Below are positions 7,626 to 16,354 of a DNA stretch of 64,000 nt, piece after piece; the first letter of the stretch is position 1, and every line of letters starts with the position of its first letter. A model generated the notes under the pieces. It was given only the letters and a program-made list of their open reading frames with translations, had not been told where the DNA came from and did not search any database. Origin of the DNA: CBDAPI01 sp965248635 (GTDB taxonomy: Bacteria > Acidobacteriota > UBA6911 > RPQK01 > CBDAPI01); the NCBI GenBank assembly GCA_965248635.1, contig OZ252114.1:2728001-2792000 (forward strand). Direction: 5' to 3'. The position numbers and the translations under genes are program-made.

Positions 7626-8561
7626 TCACCGCCCTCGACTACTGTCCAGGAACTTGAAGAAATCGCTGTCCGTGGAAAGGATCAGCCAAGACTCCTTGTC
7701 CAGAGCTTCTTCATAGGATTCCATGGTCTTTAGGAACTGGTAAAAGTCTGGATCTTTGTTGTAGGCCGCCGCGTAAATCGAGGTAGCCTCTCCATCAGCC
7801 TGACCGATCAGCTCCTGGGACTTGCGGTACGCTTCAGATTCAATCTGCTTGAGCTCGCGCTCTTTTTCACCTTGAATGCGGGCGCTTTCCCCTTGTCCTT
7901 CGGAGAGAAACCTCTCGGCAATTCGTTGTCGTTCAGCGATCATGCGCTGGTAGGCGTTCTCGCGAACCTCGTCCACGTAGTCAATGCTCTTGAAGCGAAC
8001 GTCCACCACCTCGATCCCGAGATCCTTTGCATCAGCCGCCGCGTTAGTCAGGATTTCGGCCATGATCTCTCTCCGGCCTGTCTCGATCACGCTCAGTTCC
8101 GTCTTCTCCGATTCCGGCAGACTGGGGTCCGGAGTCACTGTTCGGTTGGTGGAACGGACGAGTTCCACGAGTTCATGCTTGGCAACGGCCCGTTTGGTGG
8201 CCCCGTCGATAATGTCGTCGAGTCGGGTCTGGGCTGCCCGCTCATCGGCCAGGCGCTCCAGAAAGAGCTGGGGGTCCTCAATCCGCCAGCGCGCATAGGT
8301 GTCGACCCAGATAAATCTCTTGTCTGAGGTCGTTGCCTGATCACTGTCGCCGTCCCATTCCAGAAATCGCTTGTCGTAAAAGTGAGCCCGGTCCACCAGG
8401 GGCCACTTGAACTTAACTCCGGGTTCCAGGATCGCTTCTCCGATCGGCTTTCCAAAGCGGGTGATCACAACCTGTTCAGTCTCGTCAACGATGAAGAGAC
8501 CAGTCCACAAAATGATGGCGGCAATGATGAAGATGACAAGTAATAAGTAACTGGCTTTCAT
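7626..8561 (-). CDS. hflC: HflC, SPFH-domain modulator of FtsH
   Basis: HflC pairs with HflK in an inner-membrane complex whose large periplasmic SPFH domain limits the FtsH protease. The 311-residue protein has an N-terminal membrane anchor at about residues 5-24, then the SPFH domain (TEQVVITRFGKPIG, EPGVKFKWPL), a long helical stretch rich in Glu and Arg (EGQGESARIQGEKERELK) and the C-terminal segment typical of HflC (ILSTDSDFFKFL). Its ATG overlaps the hflK stop by 4 bases, so the two are translationally coupled. FtsH is not in the window. Confidence 0.92.
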   Translation of the reverse strand: MKASYLLLVIFIIAAIILWTGLFIVDETEQVVITRFGKPIGEAILEPGVKFKWPLVDRAHFYDKRFLEWDGDSDQATTSDKRFIWVDTYARWRIEDPQLFLERLADERAAQTRLDDIIDGATKRAVAKHELVELVRSTNRTVTPDPSLPESEKTELSVIETGRREIMAEILTNAAADAKDLGIEVVDVRFKSIDYVDEVRENAYQRMIAERQRIAERFLSEGQGESARIQGEKERELKQIESEAYRKSQELIGQADGEATSIYAAAYNKDPDFYQFLKTMESYEEALDKESWLILSTDSDFFKFLDSSRGR

Positions 8562-9541
8562 TGTCCCGTCCCCTCCTTTCCGAGTTGCAGCAGAGGCACG
8601 ATGTTTTGAGCGTCCTTGTTCATGATCAGTTTTCTCCCCACTTTGGGCAGGACCCGATTCAGGGTTTCGATGTAGATGCGCCGCCTCGTCACTTCGGGAG
8701 CTTTGCGGTATTCCGCATAGAGCTGGTCGAATCGGGAGGCCTCGCCTTTGGCGCGATTGATCCGGTCGATGGCATAGCCTTCCGCCTGGCTGATCTGCTG
8801 CTCGGCCTGCCCCCGGGCCCGGGGGACATCACGGTTGTACTCACCCCTGGCCTGGTTGATTAGCTTTTCGCGCTCCTGCTGGGCCTGGTTGACCTCGTTG
8901 AAGGAGGGCTTGACCTGGTCCGGTGGAGAGACATCCTGGAGGATGACCTGAATCACTCGAAGGCCGGTCTCGTACTGGTCACACAGCTTCTGAAGCTCGT
9001 CTTCGACGGCCTGGGCCAGCTCGGTTCGACCAACCGTCAGGACCTCGTTCACCGTTCTGTCTCCGACGATTTCTCTCATGACGGCTTCGGTCATGTCGCG
9101 AAACGTCTTGGGAACGTTTCTGACCTTGAAGAGATAGTCACGGGGCCTGGAAATGCGATATTGAACACTCCATTCCAGATCGGCGATGTTGAGATCGCCG
9201 GTCAGCATCAGGGATTCTTCCCGGAAATCGCGCCCGGAATACTGGGTTCTTACCCCCGCCCTGGCGGTTCTGAAGCCATACTCTTCCTTGAGCTGACGCT
9301 GCGACGGGACAATGTAGAGTCTTTCGATACCAAAAGGGATTTTTATGTGTAGCCCGGGGCCCTCTGTCCGGTTGTACTTCCCCAGCCTGAGAACAACTCC
9401 TTCACTGTCCGCTTCCACTTGAAACCAGGCGGTGAAGAGGAGAATCGCAGCCAGGAACACCGCGGCCATTGGAAGAATTTTCAGCTGGCTCAGATTCGGA
9501 ATCTTAATCTTTTTCAAATCAATGTAGTCTTGAGGATCCAT
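8558..9541 (-). CDS. hflK: HflK, SPFH-domain modulator of FtsH
   Basis: The 327-residue partner of HflC has one membrane segment near residues 24-42 and an SPFH domain with EGVVLRLGKYNR and GPGLHIKIPFGIE. A coiled helical region follows with EVNQAQQEREKLINQARGE and the HflK-type end MNKDAQNIVPLLQLG. The Gly-rich cytoplasmic N-terminus of proteobacterial HflK is missing and replaced by a short polar stretch. It is the first gene of the hflK-hflC pair, preceded by a 137-bp spacer without a clear promoter. Confidence 0.92.
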   Translation of the reverse strand: MDPQDYIDLKKIKIPNLSQLKILPMAAVFLAAILLFTAWFQVEADSEGVVLRLGKYNRTEGPGLHIKIPFGIERLYIVPSQRQLKEEYGFRTARAGVRTQYSGRDFREESLMLTGDLNIADLEWSVQYRISRPRDYLFKVRNVPKTFRDMTEAVMREIVGDRTVNEVLTVGRTELAQAVEDELQKLCDQYETGLRVIQVILQDVSPPDQVKPSFNEVNQAQQEREKLINQARGEYNRDVPRARGQAEQQISQAEGYAIDRINRAKGEASRFDQLYAEYRKAPEVTRRRIYIETLNRVLPKVGRKLIMNKDAQNIVPLLQLGKEGTGQ

Positions 9542-9678
9542 GGACTACCTCCTTTTTTTTCTTGAAGAATGAGCCACGCTCGCTCCCAAGCGGGGAGTGC
9601 GCGACTTCACAGGGGATGCTGTTTTCGATTAGGATAGATACCTCAAAGCCATTCTGCCTTGTTGGAGAGAGAAATTAA

Positions 9679-9771
9679 ATGGGTAGTGTTCTTAAAAAGA
9701 AAAGAAAAAGACGGGGCAAGCTCCGCCGCAAGCGACGGCACCAGATGAGAAAGAACTCACACTCCAAGTGA
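9679..9771 (+). CDS. AURKAIP1/COX24-domain small basic protein
   Basis: This 30-residue frame opens MGSVLKKKRKRRGK and contains 17 Lys or Arg residues, ending RKNSHSK. The start MGSV(I/L)KK and the later RRH are the signature of the very short bacterial COX24-like proteins, related to the C-terminal part of mitochondrial ribosomal protein mS38. Ribosome association is the likely role, by family. A GGAGAGA sequence 7 bases upstream is a good ribosome site. It stands alone between hflK and the molybdenum hydroxylase operon. It is easily missed because of its size. Confidence 0.8.
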   Translation: MGSVLKKKRKRRGKLRRKRRHQMRKNSHSK

Positions 9772-9901
9772 TTTCGCCCTCCACCTGGTCGTCCTGACCC
9801 TGCCTCCCGGCAACCGCCTCCTTCCCGATTTGTGGTTCTATGCTTCACCAAGTATAGTTAGGCGAAGACCGCCAGAATCGGCTTTCAGCGGAGGAGGATC
9901 T

Positions 9902-10531
9902 ATGTCGGAAAACAACAGGGATGGGAAGGAAAAGCCCGGTTACACCCGCCGTGATTTCTTCAGAACCGGCGCGGCCGGGGCCCTGACCGGGAGCCTGGTA
10001 GCAGAAGCTGCTTCGACTCTCGCGGCTGCTGCCGCGGATGAGCTGGCCGGACCTGCCCCGGTTTCCATTACTCTCCAAGTAGACGGAAGGAACCGTTCCC
10101 TCGAAGTAGAGCCCAGGATCACCCTGCTCGACGCCCTGCGGAATGACCTCGACGTAACGGGGGCGAAGCGAGTTTGCGATCGCGGCACCTGCGGGGCCTG
10201 CACGGTCCTGATGGGCGGCAAGGTGGTGTACGCCTGCTCGGTCCTGGCCATAGATGCTCAGGGAAGCAGCATCGAGACCGTGGCCTCGGTCGGATCCTCG
10301 ACCAACCTGCATCCGGTCCAGGAAGCCTTTGTGGATCACGACGCCTCCCAGTGCGGATTCTGCACACCCGGCTTCATCGTTGCCAGCAAGGCGGTACTGG
10401 ACAAGTATCCGCAAGCATCGAGGCATGACCTGAAGAAGGGCCTGGGCGGCAATCTGTGCCGCTGTGGTACCTACGCGGGAATCCATGACGCGCTGGCGGA
10501 CCTGCTCGAGGAGGAGGTGGCGAATGGCTGA
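9902..10531 (+). CDS. Molybdenum hydroxylase [2Fe-2S] subunit with Tat signal
   Basis: The 209-residue protein is the iron-sulphur subunit of a xanthine dehydrogenase-family enzyme and passes electrons from the Mo site to FAD. An N-terminal twin-arginine signal (RRDFFRTGAAGAL, residues about 17-29) marks periplasmic export. The plant-type cluster motif CDRGTCGACTVL and the second cluster motifs CGFCTPGF and GNLCRCGTY follow. The ATG at 9902 has a strong GGAGGAGG site; an earlier in-frame ATG would bury the Tat signal. The stop overlaps the next start by 8 bases. The layout resembles periplasmic aldehyde oxidoreductases (PaoA type). Confidence 0.92.
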   Translation: MSENNRDGKEKPGYTRRDFFRTGAAGALTGSLVAEAASTLAAAAADELAGPAPVSITLQVDGRNRSLEVEPRITLLDALRNDLDVTGAKRVCDRGTCGACTVLMGGKVVYACSVLAIDAQGSSIETVASVGSSTNLHPVQEAFVDHDASQCGFCTPGFIVASKAVLDKYPQASRHDLKKGLGGNLCRCGTYAGIHDALADLLEEEVANG

Positions 10532-12650
10532 GTACTCGTGGCCCGAACTCTCGAAAAGATCACTCATCGGCCGGCATGTCTCGCGCCTGGACGGACCCGT
10601 CAAGGTATCCGGTGAGGCCGAGTACACCTATGATGTGAACCGTCCCGGCATGCTGTTTGGGGGCATTCTTCGTTGTCCCCATGCTCATGCCCGGATCACT
10701 CGCCTGGATGTTTCCGCTGCGAGATCCATGTCCGAGGTGAAAGCGGTCCGCGTGATTCAGGACGCAGGGACCGAGATCAAGTGGGAGCTGGACGAGATCG
10801 TGGGCGTGGCCGCCACCAGTGAGGCCGCCCTTCACGATGCTCTCGAGGCGATTGAGATCGATTTCGAAGTCCTGCCCCACTTTGTCAGTGAGGAGCAAAA
10901 AGAGGACGCTCCCCAAGTCACCCCCGGGGAGGCTCAAACGACGGGTGATCCGGACCAGGCCCTGGCCGATGCGGATGTGGTTATGGAGGGTTACTACGGG
11001 CTGGCCAAGATTGCACATTGCTGCCTCGAGCCTCACGGTCAGGTTTGCGAATGGGAGGACGATGAGCATTTGACCGCCTGGTGCTCGACTCAGAATGTCT
11101 CGGGCCTGCCGCCTCAGTTTGCGGAAGGGCTGGGAATCCCCGCCGCCAATGTCAGAGTTATCACCCAGTACATGGGTGGGGGCTTCGGCAGTAAGTTCGG
11201 CGTCGACCGCTGGGGCGTGGAATGTGCACAGCTGGCTCGTGAAGCCAAAGCGCCCGTCAAGATGATGCTTCTCCGCGATGCAGAAATCGCTGTCGCCGGC
11301 GACCGGCCTTCCGCCTTTGCCAGAGTGAAGGTTGGATGTACAAAAGAGGGCGAATTGACCGCCTGGGAGTCGGAGTCCTGGGGAACGGGAGGCGTGTCCC
11401 GAGCGGGGAATCCGCCTCTCCCCTACGTTGTCGAAATTCCCAATGTCAAGAAGCTGCACATTGCGGTGCCGACCAACACGGCCTCGTCTCGCGCTTGGCG
11501 GGCTCCGAATCACCCCCAGGGCTGCCTGATCACGATGGCCGCCCTGGAAGACACAGCTGCCAAGATCGGAATGGACCCGCTCGAACTCATGATGCGCAAC
11601 ATCCATCTGACAGGTCGGATGGCGGGCGTCTACAAGCAGGAGTTGAGTATCGGTGCCAAGGTGATTGGGTGGGGCGAGAACTGGCATCCCCGGGGAGAAG
11701 GCGGAGCGGGCCCGATCAAGCGAGGGCTGGGCCTGGGAATTCACACCTGGGGCGGCCGCGGCCACGCCAGCAACTGCGAGGTCATCGTCTATCCCGACGG
11801 TGGCGTCGAGGCCCGGCTCGGCAGTCAGGATCTGGGTACCGGAACCAGGACGATCATCGCCATGGTTCTGGCCGAGACCTTTGGGCTGGGTATCCATGAC
11901 GTGAAAGTCAGCATCGGAGACAGCCGTTATCCCCAGTCGGGACCGTCGGGCGGAAGCACCACAGTCGGAGGAGTCAGCGGCTCGACCCGAAGAGCCTCTC
12001 AGGATGCCCTGCAGAAAATACTGGAGGCTGCAGCTCCTGAACTGGGAGTGGAATCGGCGGATGAACTGGAGGCATGGCGAGGTTCGATTCGGGTCAAGGA
12101 AAATCCTTCGCGGCGTCTGGAGTGGAAGCGTGCGGCTGCCCGGATTGGCCCCAATCCACTCACCGCGACCGGCCGCAACCCCGGCGCGGGGAACCTGAAC
12201 AACAGCGGGGTTGGTGGAATCCAGATGGCGGAGGTGGTGGTGGACACCGAAACCGGGGTCGTCAGGATCAAGAAGATGGTAGCGGTTCAGGATTGTGGCC
12301 TGATTCTGGACATGAAGACAGCCCGCAGTCAGGTGTTCGGTGCCTTGATCCAGGGCATAGCCTATGCACTAACGGAAGAAAAGATCACGGATCCCGTCAG
12401 CGGAAGGCTGCTCAATCCGGACATGGAGTTTTACAGGCTGCCCGGGTTGTTTGACGTGGGGCGCCTGGAGGTCCACATGATGACGGGGCCCGGCTACGAC
12501 GAGCGTGGAGTCATTGGCCTGGGTGAGCCTCCGGTGATCTCTCCAGGAGCCGCCATCTCGAACGCGGTTGCCAATGCCATTGGAGTTCGAGTCCCGACTC
12601 TGCCTTTAACTCCAGACAGAGTCCTCAATGCATTAGGGAAAGGAGCGTAG
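10524..12650 (+). CDS. Molybdenum hydroxylase large (Moco-binding) subunit, YagR-like
   Basis: This 708-residue subunit binds the molybdopterin cofactor and substrate. The family's Moco-contact motif GGGFGSKFG, the AWRAPNHPQG segment, GGRGHASN and the catalytic-Glu motif GLGEPP near the C-terminus are all present. It has the compact length of YagR/PaoC-type enzymes rather than the 770-800 residues of CoxL. The ATG at 10524 lies inside the end of the small-subunit gene and is preceded by GGAGGAGG. It has no Tat signal of its own and presumably rides out with the iron-sulphur subunit. The substrate is probably an aldehyde or N-heterocycle. Confidence 0.92.
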   Translation: MAEYSWPELSKRSLIGRHVSRLDGPVKVSGEAEYTYDVNRPGMLFGGILRCPHAHARITRLDVSAARSMSEVKAVRVIQDAGTEIKWELDEIVGVAATSEAALHDALEAIEIDFEVLPHFVSEEQKEDAPQVTPGEAQTTGDPDQALADADVVMEGYYGLAKIAHCCLEPHGQVCEWEDDEHLTAWCSTQNVSGLPPQFAEGLGIPAANVRVITQYMGGGFGSKFGVDRWGVECAQLAREAKAPVKMMLLRDAEIAVAGDRPSAFARVKVGCTKEGELTAWESESWGTGGVSRAGNPPLPYVVEIPNVKKLHIAVPTNTASSRAWRAPNHPQGCLITMAALEDTAAKIGMDPLELMMRNIHLTGRMAGVYKQELSIGAKVIGWGENWHPRGEGGAGPIKRGLGLGIHTWGGRGHASNCEVIVYPDGGVEARLGSQDLGTGTRTIIAMVLAETFGLGIHDVKVSIGDSRYPQSGPSGGSTTVGGVSGSTRRASQDALQKILEAAAPELGVESADELEAWRGSIRVKENPSRRLEWKRAAARIGPNPLTATGRNPGAGNLNNSGVGGIQMAEVVVDTETGVVRIKKMVAVQDCGLILDMKTARSQVFGALIQGIAYALTEEKITDPVSGRLLNPDMEFYRLPGLFDVGRLEVHMMTGPGYDERGVIGLGEPPVISPGAAISNAVANAIGVRVPTLPLTPDRVLNALGKGA

Positions 12651-12652
12651 AG

Positions 12653-13633
12653 ATGAGAGCTTTCTCATATGCAAAACCCGGGACCACAGGTGAGGCCCTC
12701 AAGATTCTGAATGAGCACAGAGGTCAGGCCGCTGTCCTGGCCGGCGGGACCGATTTGTTGAGTCTGATGAAGGACTCGGTGGTTTCTCCGGCCGTGGTCG
12801 TGAATGTGAAGGCGATCTCGGAGCTCTCCGGGATCAGCCGACAGGGGAGCCACCTGCGAATCGGCGCCACAACGACTCTCACCGAACTCATTGAGGATTC
12901 GACGGTCAGCAGCCGATACCCGTCTCTGGTGCAGGCTGCCGAGGGGATCGCGAGCCCCCAGATACGCAACATGGGAACGGTTGGCGGAGACCTTTGTCAG
13001 AGACCTCGATGCTGGTATTTTCGCCGCGGGTTCGGCCTCCTGGCCACACATGATGGACATTCCATGGTCGAGGATGGCGACAACCGCTACCACGCCATCC
13101 TGGGAAATGCCGGACCCGCACGGTTCGTGAGTCCGTCCAGCCTGGCGCCCGCCTTGATTGCGTTGGGCGCTGAGGCAAAAATTTCCGGGCCTGCGGACTC
13201 GCGGACCATCCCAGTGGCCGAATTCCATCGAACTCCCCAGAGTGAGGGCGAGAAAGAGTATGTACTCGGCGAGAATGAGTTGCTGGTGGAAGTTCGCATC
13301 CCGCTGCGCGAAAGTTCCAACGCGACCTACGAGGTGCGCCAGGGACAGGCTTTGGACTGGCCTCTGGCAGCGGCTGCCGTTTCGCTCAACATGGACGGGG
13401 CAATGGTACGCTCAGCCTCGGTGGTTCTGGGTCACGTGGCGCCGGTACCGTGGCCATCTGCGGGGGCGGCCGAGGTGTTGAGAGGCCGGACGTTGAATGC
13501 GGATCTTGCCCGGCGGGCCGGGGAAGCAGCCACCAGCGGAGCCAGGGCGCTGAGCCGGAATGGATACAAAATACAGCTCGCACGTGTGGCTGCCACCCGC
13601 GCAATCCTGCGAGCAGCAGACACGGAGAGTTAG
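12653..13633 (+). CDS. Molybdenum hydroxylase FAD-binding subunit
   Basis: The 326-residue protein is the flavin subunit, with the FAD-pyrophosphate motif AVLAGGTDLL and the second FAD motif MGTVGGDLC. Right after that it reads CQRPRCWYFRRG. The position matches the loop that carries a [4Fe-4S] cluster in PaoB and hydroxybenzoyl-CoA reductase, but these are the only two Cys in the protein, so a full cluster is unlikely. The start has a clean AAAGGAG site 2 bases after the previous stop. Third gene of the S-L-M operon. Confidence 0.92.
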   Translation: MRAFSYAKPGTTGEALKILNEHRGQAAVLAGGTDLLSLMKDSVVSPAVVVNVKAISELSGISRQGSHLRIGATTTLTELIEDSTVSSRYPSLVQAAEGIASPQIRNMGTVGGDLCQRPRCWYFRRGFGLLATHDGHSMVEDGDNRYHAILGNAGPARFVSPSSLAPALIALGAEAKISGPADSRTIPVAEFHRTPQSEGEKEYVLGENELLVEVRIPLRESSNATYEVRQGQALDWPLAAAAVSLNMDGAMVRSASVVLGHVAPVPWPSAGAAEVLRGRTLNADLARRAGEAATSGARALSRNGYKIQLARVAATRAILRAADTES

Positions 13634-13636
13634 GCT

Positions 13637-13843
13637 ATGGATCGTTCCCCGGACACAAAGGAAGTTTGCCGCCGGCTTCGATTCAAGGGTATGTATATTG
13701 AGGTCGAACCGGATCCACTGGTCCCCAACACCAGCGACGGATTCTGCTGGTGCAGCCACACCCAGAACTGCCTAGGTCCCGACACCGAGCCGGTGGATGA
13801 AGACCACTGCGTCACCGGCCGCGAGTGCTACGAAGCCATTTAG
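13637..13843 (+). CDS. Small Cys-rich protein in the Mo hydroxylase operon
   Basis: A 68-residue acidic protein begins 3 bases after the FAD-subunit stop. It has six Cys (residues 11, 37, 39, 45, 58, 64), including FCWC and NCLGPD, two His and many Asp/Glu. There is no signal peptide or membrane segment, so it should be cytoplasmic although the enzyme subunit before it carries a Tat signal. Position and Cys content suggest a metal-binding or maturation role, but this is inference; I do not recognise a named family. The start ATG follows GTTAGG only weakly. Confidence 0.7.
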   Translation: MDRSPDTKEVCRRLRFKGMYIEVEPDPLVPNTSDGFCWCSHTQNCLGPDTEPVDEDHCVTGRECYEAI

Positions 13844-13987
13844 TTTCACTGCCATCCGAGTCCACGAAACCTTTCCGCCGGATGTGCGTCTGAATCTGCA
13901 ACGTCTAATGACCCAGTACTCTCAACGGGGGACGGCTCTGTTAGAATAAGAAGAACGAAGTGAGTACTAAATCTTGGAGCATTTGAA

Positions 13988-14647
13988 ATGAAAGAAATCA
14001 CCGTTTTCCTTGCGTCCGTCCTGCTGGCAGTCAGTGTCGCTGTCGGCGCCGATGCCCAGATCAGGGGAGATTACCTGGAGGTCCGCACCTCCAACGTGTT
14101 TGTGGGTCCCTGCATTGCCAACGGAGAGGTCAACTTGACCGGCAAGGAAGCGATTCTGGCCTGGCGGGTAAACGAAGGCAGTTGGGACGGCACGTCCATC
14201 GAAGGCTTGAGCGTGGTCGCCGTTGTGAGAGCCGACGCAACCCTTGGAGATCCTTTTGCAGGAGAAACCGAGTCCGCTCGTTCTGTCATCGTGGTGGACC
14301 GAGCCGCCAGTCAGCCTCAGAGGCAAGCTCTTGTGAGCCTGGCTCGTTCTATGGCCCCCGGATTGCTCGATCGCGTCGTGAGCGTCGAGTCTGCTCCCAT
14401 TGAGCTGACCGTGGACAGGCAGCAGCAAGCCTCTGTGCAGGTCGGCGATATTGCGAGTTTCTCGACACGAGGGTTCCGCAAGGATGATCATTTCTGCGGC
14501 AACGAGACGGTTCTTTATCCGCCTCTCGTCCGGGTAGATGCGGAGCCGGCGTTTACGCTCGAGCACGAGTTTCGAGGAGACGGCCTGGGAAGCCGTTGGA
14601 GCAGCCCTCACCGGGCCAGCGCCTTCGTCGGCCAGTTCATCCGGTAG
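13988..14647 (+). CDS. DUF1326 secreted protein
   Basis: The 219-residue protein has a signal peptide (hydrophobic residues about 6-22, cleavage near GADAQ) and the DUF1326 pattern: YLEVRTSNVFVGPC, then LTGKEAILAW, GSWDG, and a run ending VVVDRAAS. The family has no established function; a conserved Cys at residue 38 is present. The ATG has a GGAG site (TTGGAGCATTTGAAATG), and TAGAAT at 13942 could be its -10. It is followed 9 bases later by another secreted protein and may be co-transcribed with it. Confidence 0.8.
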   Translation: MKEITVFLASVLLAVSVAVGADAQIRGDYLEVRTSNVFVGPCIANGEVNLTGKEAILAWRVNEGSWDGTSIEGLSVVAVVRADATLGDPFAGETESARSVIVVDRAASQPQRQALVSLARSMAPGLLDRVVSVESAPIELTVDRQQQASVQVGDIASFSTRGFRKDDHFCGNETVLYPPLVRVDAEPAFTLEHEFRGDGLGSRWSSPHRASAFVGQFIR

Positions 14648-14656
14648 TCGAACAGG

Positions 14657-15298
14657 ATGTTGCGGCTGCTGGTCTTTGCCTTCACCCTGGGTGTTCTTGC
14701 GGCTGCGCCCGAAACGGTGCAGATTCTGGAAGAACCACCCCCCGAGGAGGTTTCCGATCAGATCCGCCCGGCACTCTCCAACCGGCTCTACAAGGTGGAA
14801 TTGAAAGGCAACTCCACTGCCGAGTTCTGGTTCAGAGACGAGATTCCCGTCACAGAAGGTTCGCAGGGTGATCTGGGTGTCAATTTCGGGCTTTTCAAGC
14901 GGGGAGCGCTGCTGGGCATTGTTCGTTTTTCCTCACAGTGGAAAGACTACAGAAAATCGGCGGTGAAAGCAGGCGTCTACGCCCTGCGATACGCTGCCCA
15001 GCCTGCGGATGGCGATCACACCGGAAGATCGCTTTACCGCGACTTTCTGCTTCTGGTTCCCGCTGGCCAGGACCAGGAACCGGACGGAGAGTACACGCAA
15101 CAGCAACTGGTAGCCATGAGCCAAGGAGCTTCCATCTCAACCCACCCCGTAGTCATGGGAATGTTTCCCGTGTGGGAAGAGCCCGAAAGTGAGACTGTAC
15201 TCAACAACGAGCTGGACCAGCCGACCCTGGTCGTCAAGAGCGCCGGAGTCACCTTCGGACTCGTCTTGGTCGGACACGGGGAAATTGAAGGGTACTGA
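14657..15298 (+). CDS. Secreted protein of unknown function
   Basis: The 213-residue protein starts MLRLLVFAFTLGVLAAAPE, a typical signal peptide with cleavage after AAA or nearby. The mature part is a mixed beta protein with charged loops (LYKVELKGNSTAEFWFRDE) and a YRDFLLLVPAGQDQ segment. I see no enzymatic motif. It follows the DUF1326 gene by 9 bases, and both are predicted periplasmic, so a shared operon is likely. A family name cannot be given from the sequence alone. Confidence 0.7.
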   Translation: MLRLLVFAFTLGVLAAAPETVQILEEPPPEEVSDQIRPALSNRLYKVELKGNSTAEFWFRDEIPVTEGSQGDLGVNFGLFKRGALLGIVRFSSQWKDYRKSAVKAGVYALRYAAQPADGDHTGRSLYRDFLLLVPAGQDQEPDGEYTQQQLVAMSQGASISTHPVVMGMFPVWEEPESETVLNNELDQPTLVVKSAGVTFGLVLVGHGEIEGY

Positions 15299-15354
15299 CG
15301 CGTTCCTCGTTGCTGGTTTCGAGTACCGGGCTGACGTCCCGGCGGGCGCACCAT

Positions 15355-15397
15355 TACCAAGTCAACCAGAAACCAGTAACTGGTAACCAGTAACCAT
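15355..15397. repeat. Heptamer word-repeat array
   Basis: Words of the aaccag/ggtaacc type (caaccag aaaccag taactgg taaccag taacca) lie between the secreted protein and the next gene. Period 7. Confidence 0.75.
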
Positions 15398-15440
15398 CAG
15401 ACCCCTAAGAGTCAGAGTCCTCTGATAGAAATCGTCTCGA

Positions 15441-15788
15441 GTGAGGCAGATCAACACGCATTCAGACGACGTGATTTCGTTTGCCCATGGAAGTGAGGAA
15501 GACTTTGCTCACTTCCTCGATTTCTATAATATCGAGTGGCACTACGAGCCAACTTGTTTCCCGCTGCAGTGGGATGGAACGGGACGTGTCACCGAGAGTG
15601 TGGCTCCTGACTTCTATCTTCCCCAATTCGATCTTTATATTGAGCTCACCACCATGAAGCAGAGCCTTGTAACCCGTAAGAACCGCAAATTGAGGCGACT
15701 ACGCGAGCTCTATCCGGAGATCAATGTCAAGATCTTTTACGGGAAGGACTACAAGAGACTGGCCTTCAAGTTTGGTGTCTTCGCATGA
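15441..15788 (+). CDS. PD-(D/E)xK-nuclease-like small protein
   Basis: The 115-residue protein has a compact alpha-beta shape with APDFYLPQFDLYIELTT, matching the PD...ExK core of Vsr/restriction-type folds. The usual Lys after the Glu is replaced by Thr (ELT). A basic helix (TRKNRKLRRLRELYP) and a strand VKIFYGKDY follow. The missing Lys argues for a non-cleaving or altered member. The start is GTG at 15441 with only a weak upstream purine tract. Its stop overlaps the hpt start by 4 bases (ATGA), implying coupling with purine salvage. Function unknown. Confidence 0.7.
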   Translation: MRQINTHSDDVISFAHGSEEDFAHFLDFYNIEWHYEPTCFPLQWDGTGRVTESVAPDFYLPQFDLYIELTTMKQSLVTRKNRKLRRLRELYPEINVKIFYGKDYKRLAFKFGVFA

Positions 15789-16345
15789 AGCCAGCGTCTA
15801 CCCACGCGGCGCCCCGGGTGAATCGGATTGTCCTGAGCGAAGAGGACATTCAGGGTGCGGTCCGGAGGCTCGGACGCGAGATCACGCGGGATTACCTTGA
15901 TCGGAATCCGGTAGTCGTGGGAGTTCTCAACGGTGCCTTCTTTTTTGCCTGTGATCTGATCCGCCGGATTGAAACTCCGGTCACGCTCGATTTCCTCTCC
16001 CTTCGACGATTTTCCCCGGAGAACTCGGCGAACAGGCAGGTGGAGATTACCCTGGACCTGGAGGAAAGTATCGAGGGGCGCGAGGTACTCATCGTAGAGG
16101 ACCTGGTGGACACCGGTTTAAGCCTCAATTACCTGTGTCAGGCACTGGAAGATCGCAAACCCGCCTCCCTTGCCATCTGTTCTCTGCTCGACCGCCCTCA
16201 GCTCAGGCTTGTCGAACTCCCCCTCAAATACCGTGGTTTCGAGGTGGATGATCAGTTTCTCGTCGGCTATGGACTCGACTTTCAGGGCCACTTCCGCAGC
16301 CTGCCCTGTATCGCCGCCCTGGAAGAGGTCCCGCGGGTCGCGTGA
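15785..16345 (+). CDS. hpt: Hypoxanthine phosphoribosyltransferase
   Basis: Hpt condenses hypoxanthine or guanine with PRPP in the cytoplasm for purine salvage. The 186-residue protein is of normal length. The PRPP-binding loop is VEDLVDTGLSLNYL, the flexible-loop region includes SLRRFSPENS, and the C-terminal metal/purine segment is DDQFLVGYGLDFQG, a standard hypoxanthine-type motif. It overlaps the upstream nuclease-like gene by 4 bases. A word-repeat array starts just after the stop. Confidence 0.93.
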   Translation: MKPASTHAAPRVNRIVLSEEDIQGAVRRLGREITRDYLDRNPVVVGVLNGAFFFACDLIRRIETPVTLDFLSLRRFSPENSANRQVEITLDLEESIEGREVLIVEDLVDTGLSLNYLCQALEDRKPASLAICSLLDRPQLRLVELPLKYRGFEVDDQFLVGYGLDFQGHFRSLPCIAALEEVPRVA

Positions 16346-16354
16346 ACGCTCCCC

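Noticed and set aside
10560..11897. Open frame of 445 codons on the minus strand inside the Mo hydroxylase large-subunit gene
   Set aside because: Antisense to a well-supported gene, rich in Gly, Arg, His and Pro as expected of a reverse reading, with no recognisable motif.
12653..13633. A [4Fe-4S] cluster in the FAD subunit of the first Mo hydroxylase
   Set aside because: Only two Cys are present in the whole protein, too few for the four-Cys loop of PaoB-type subunits.
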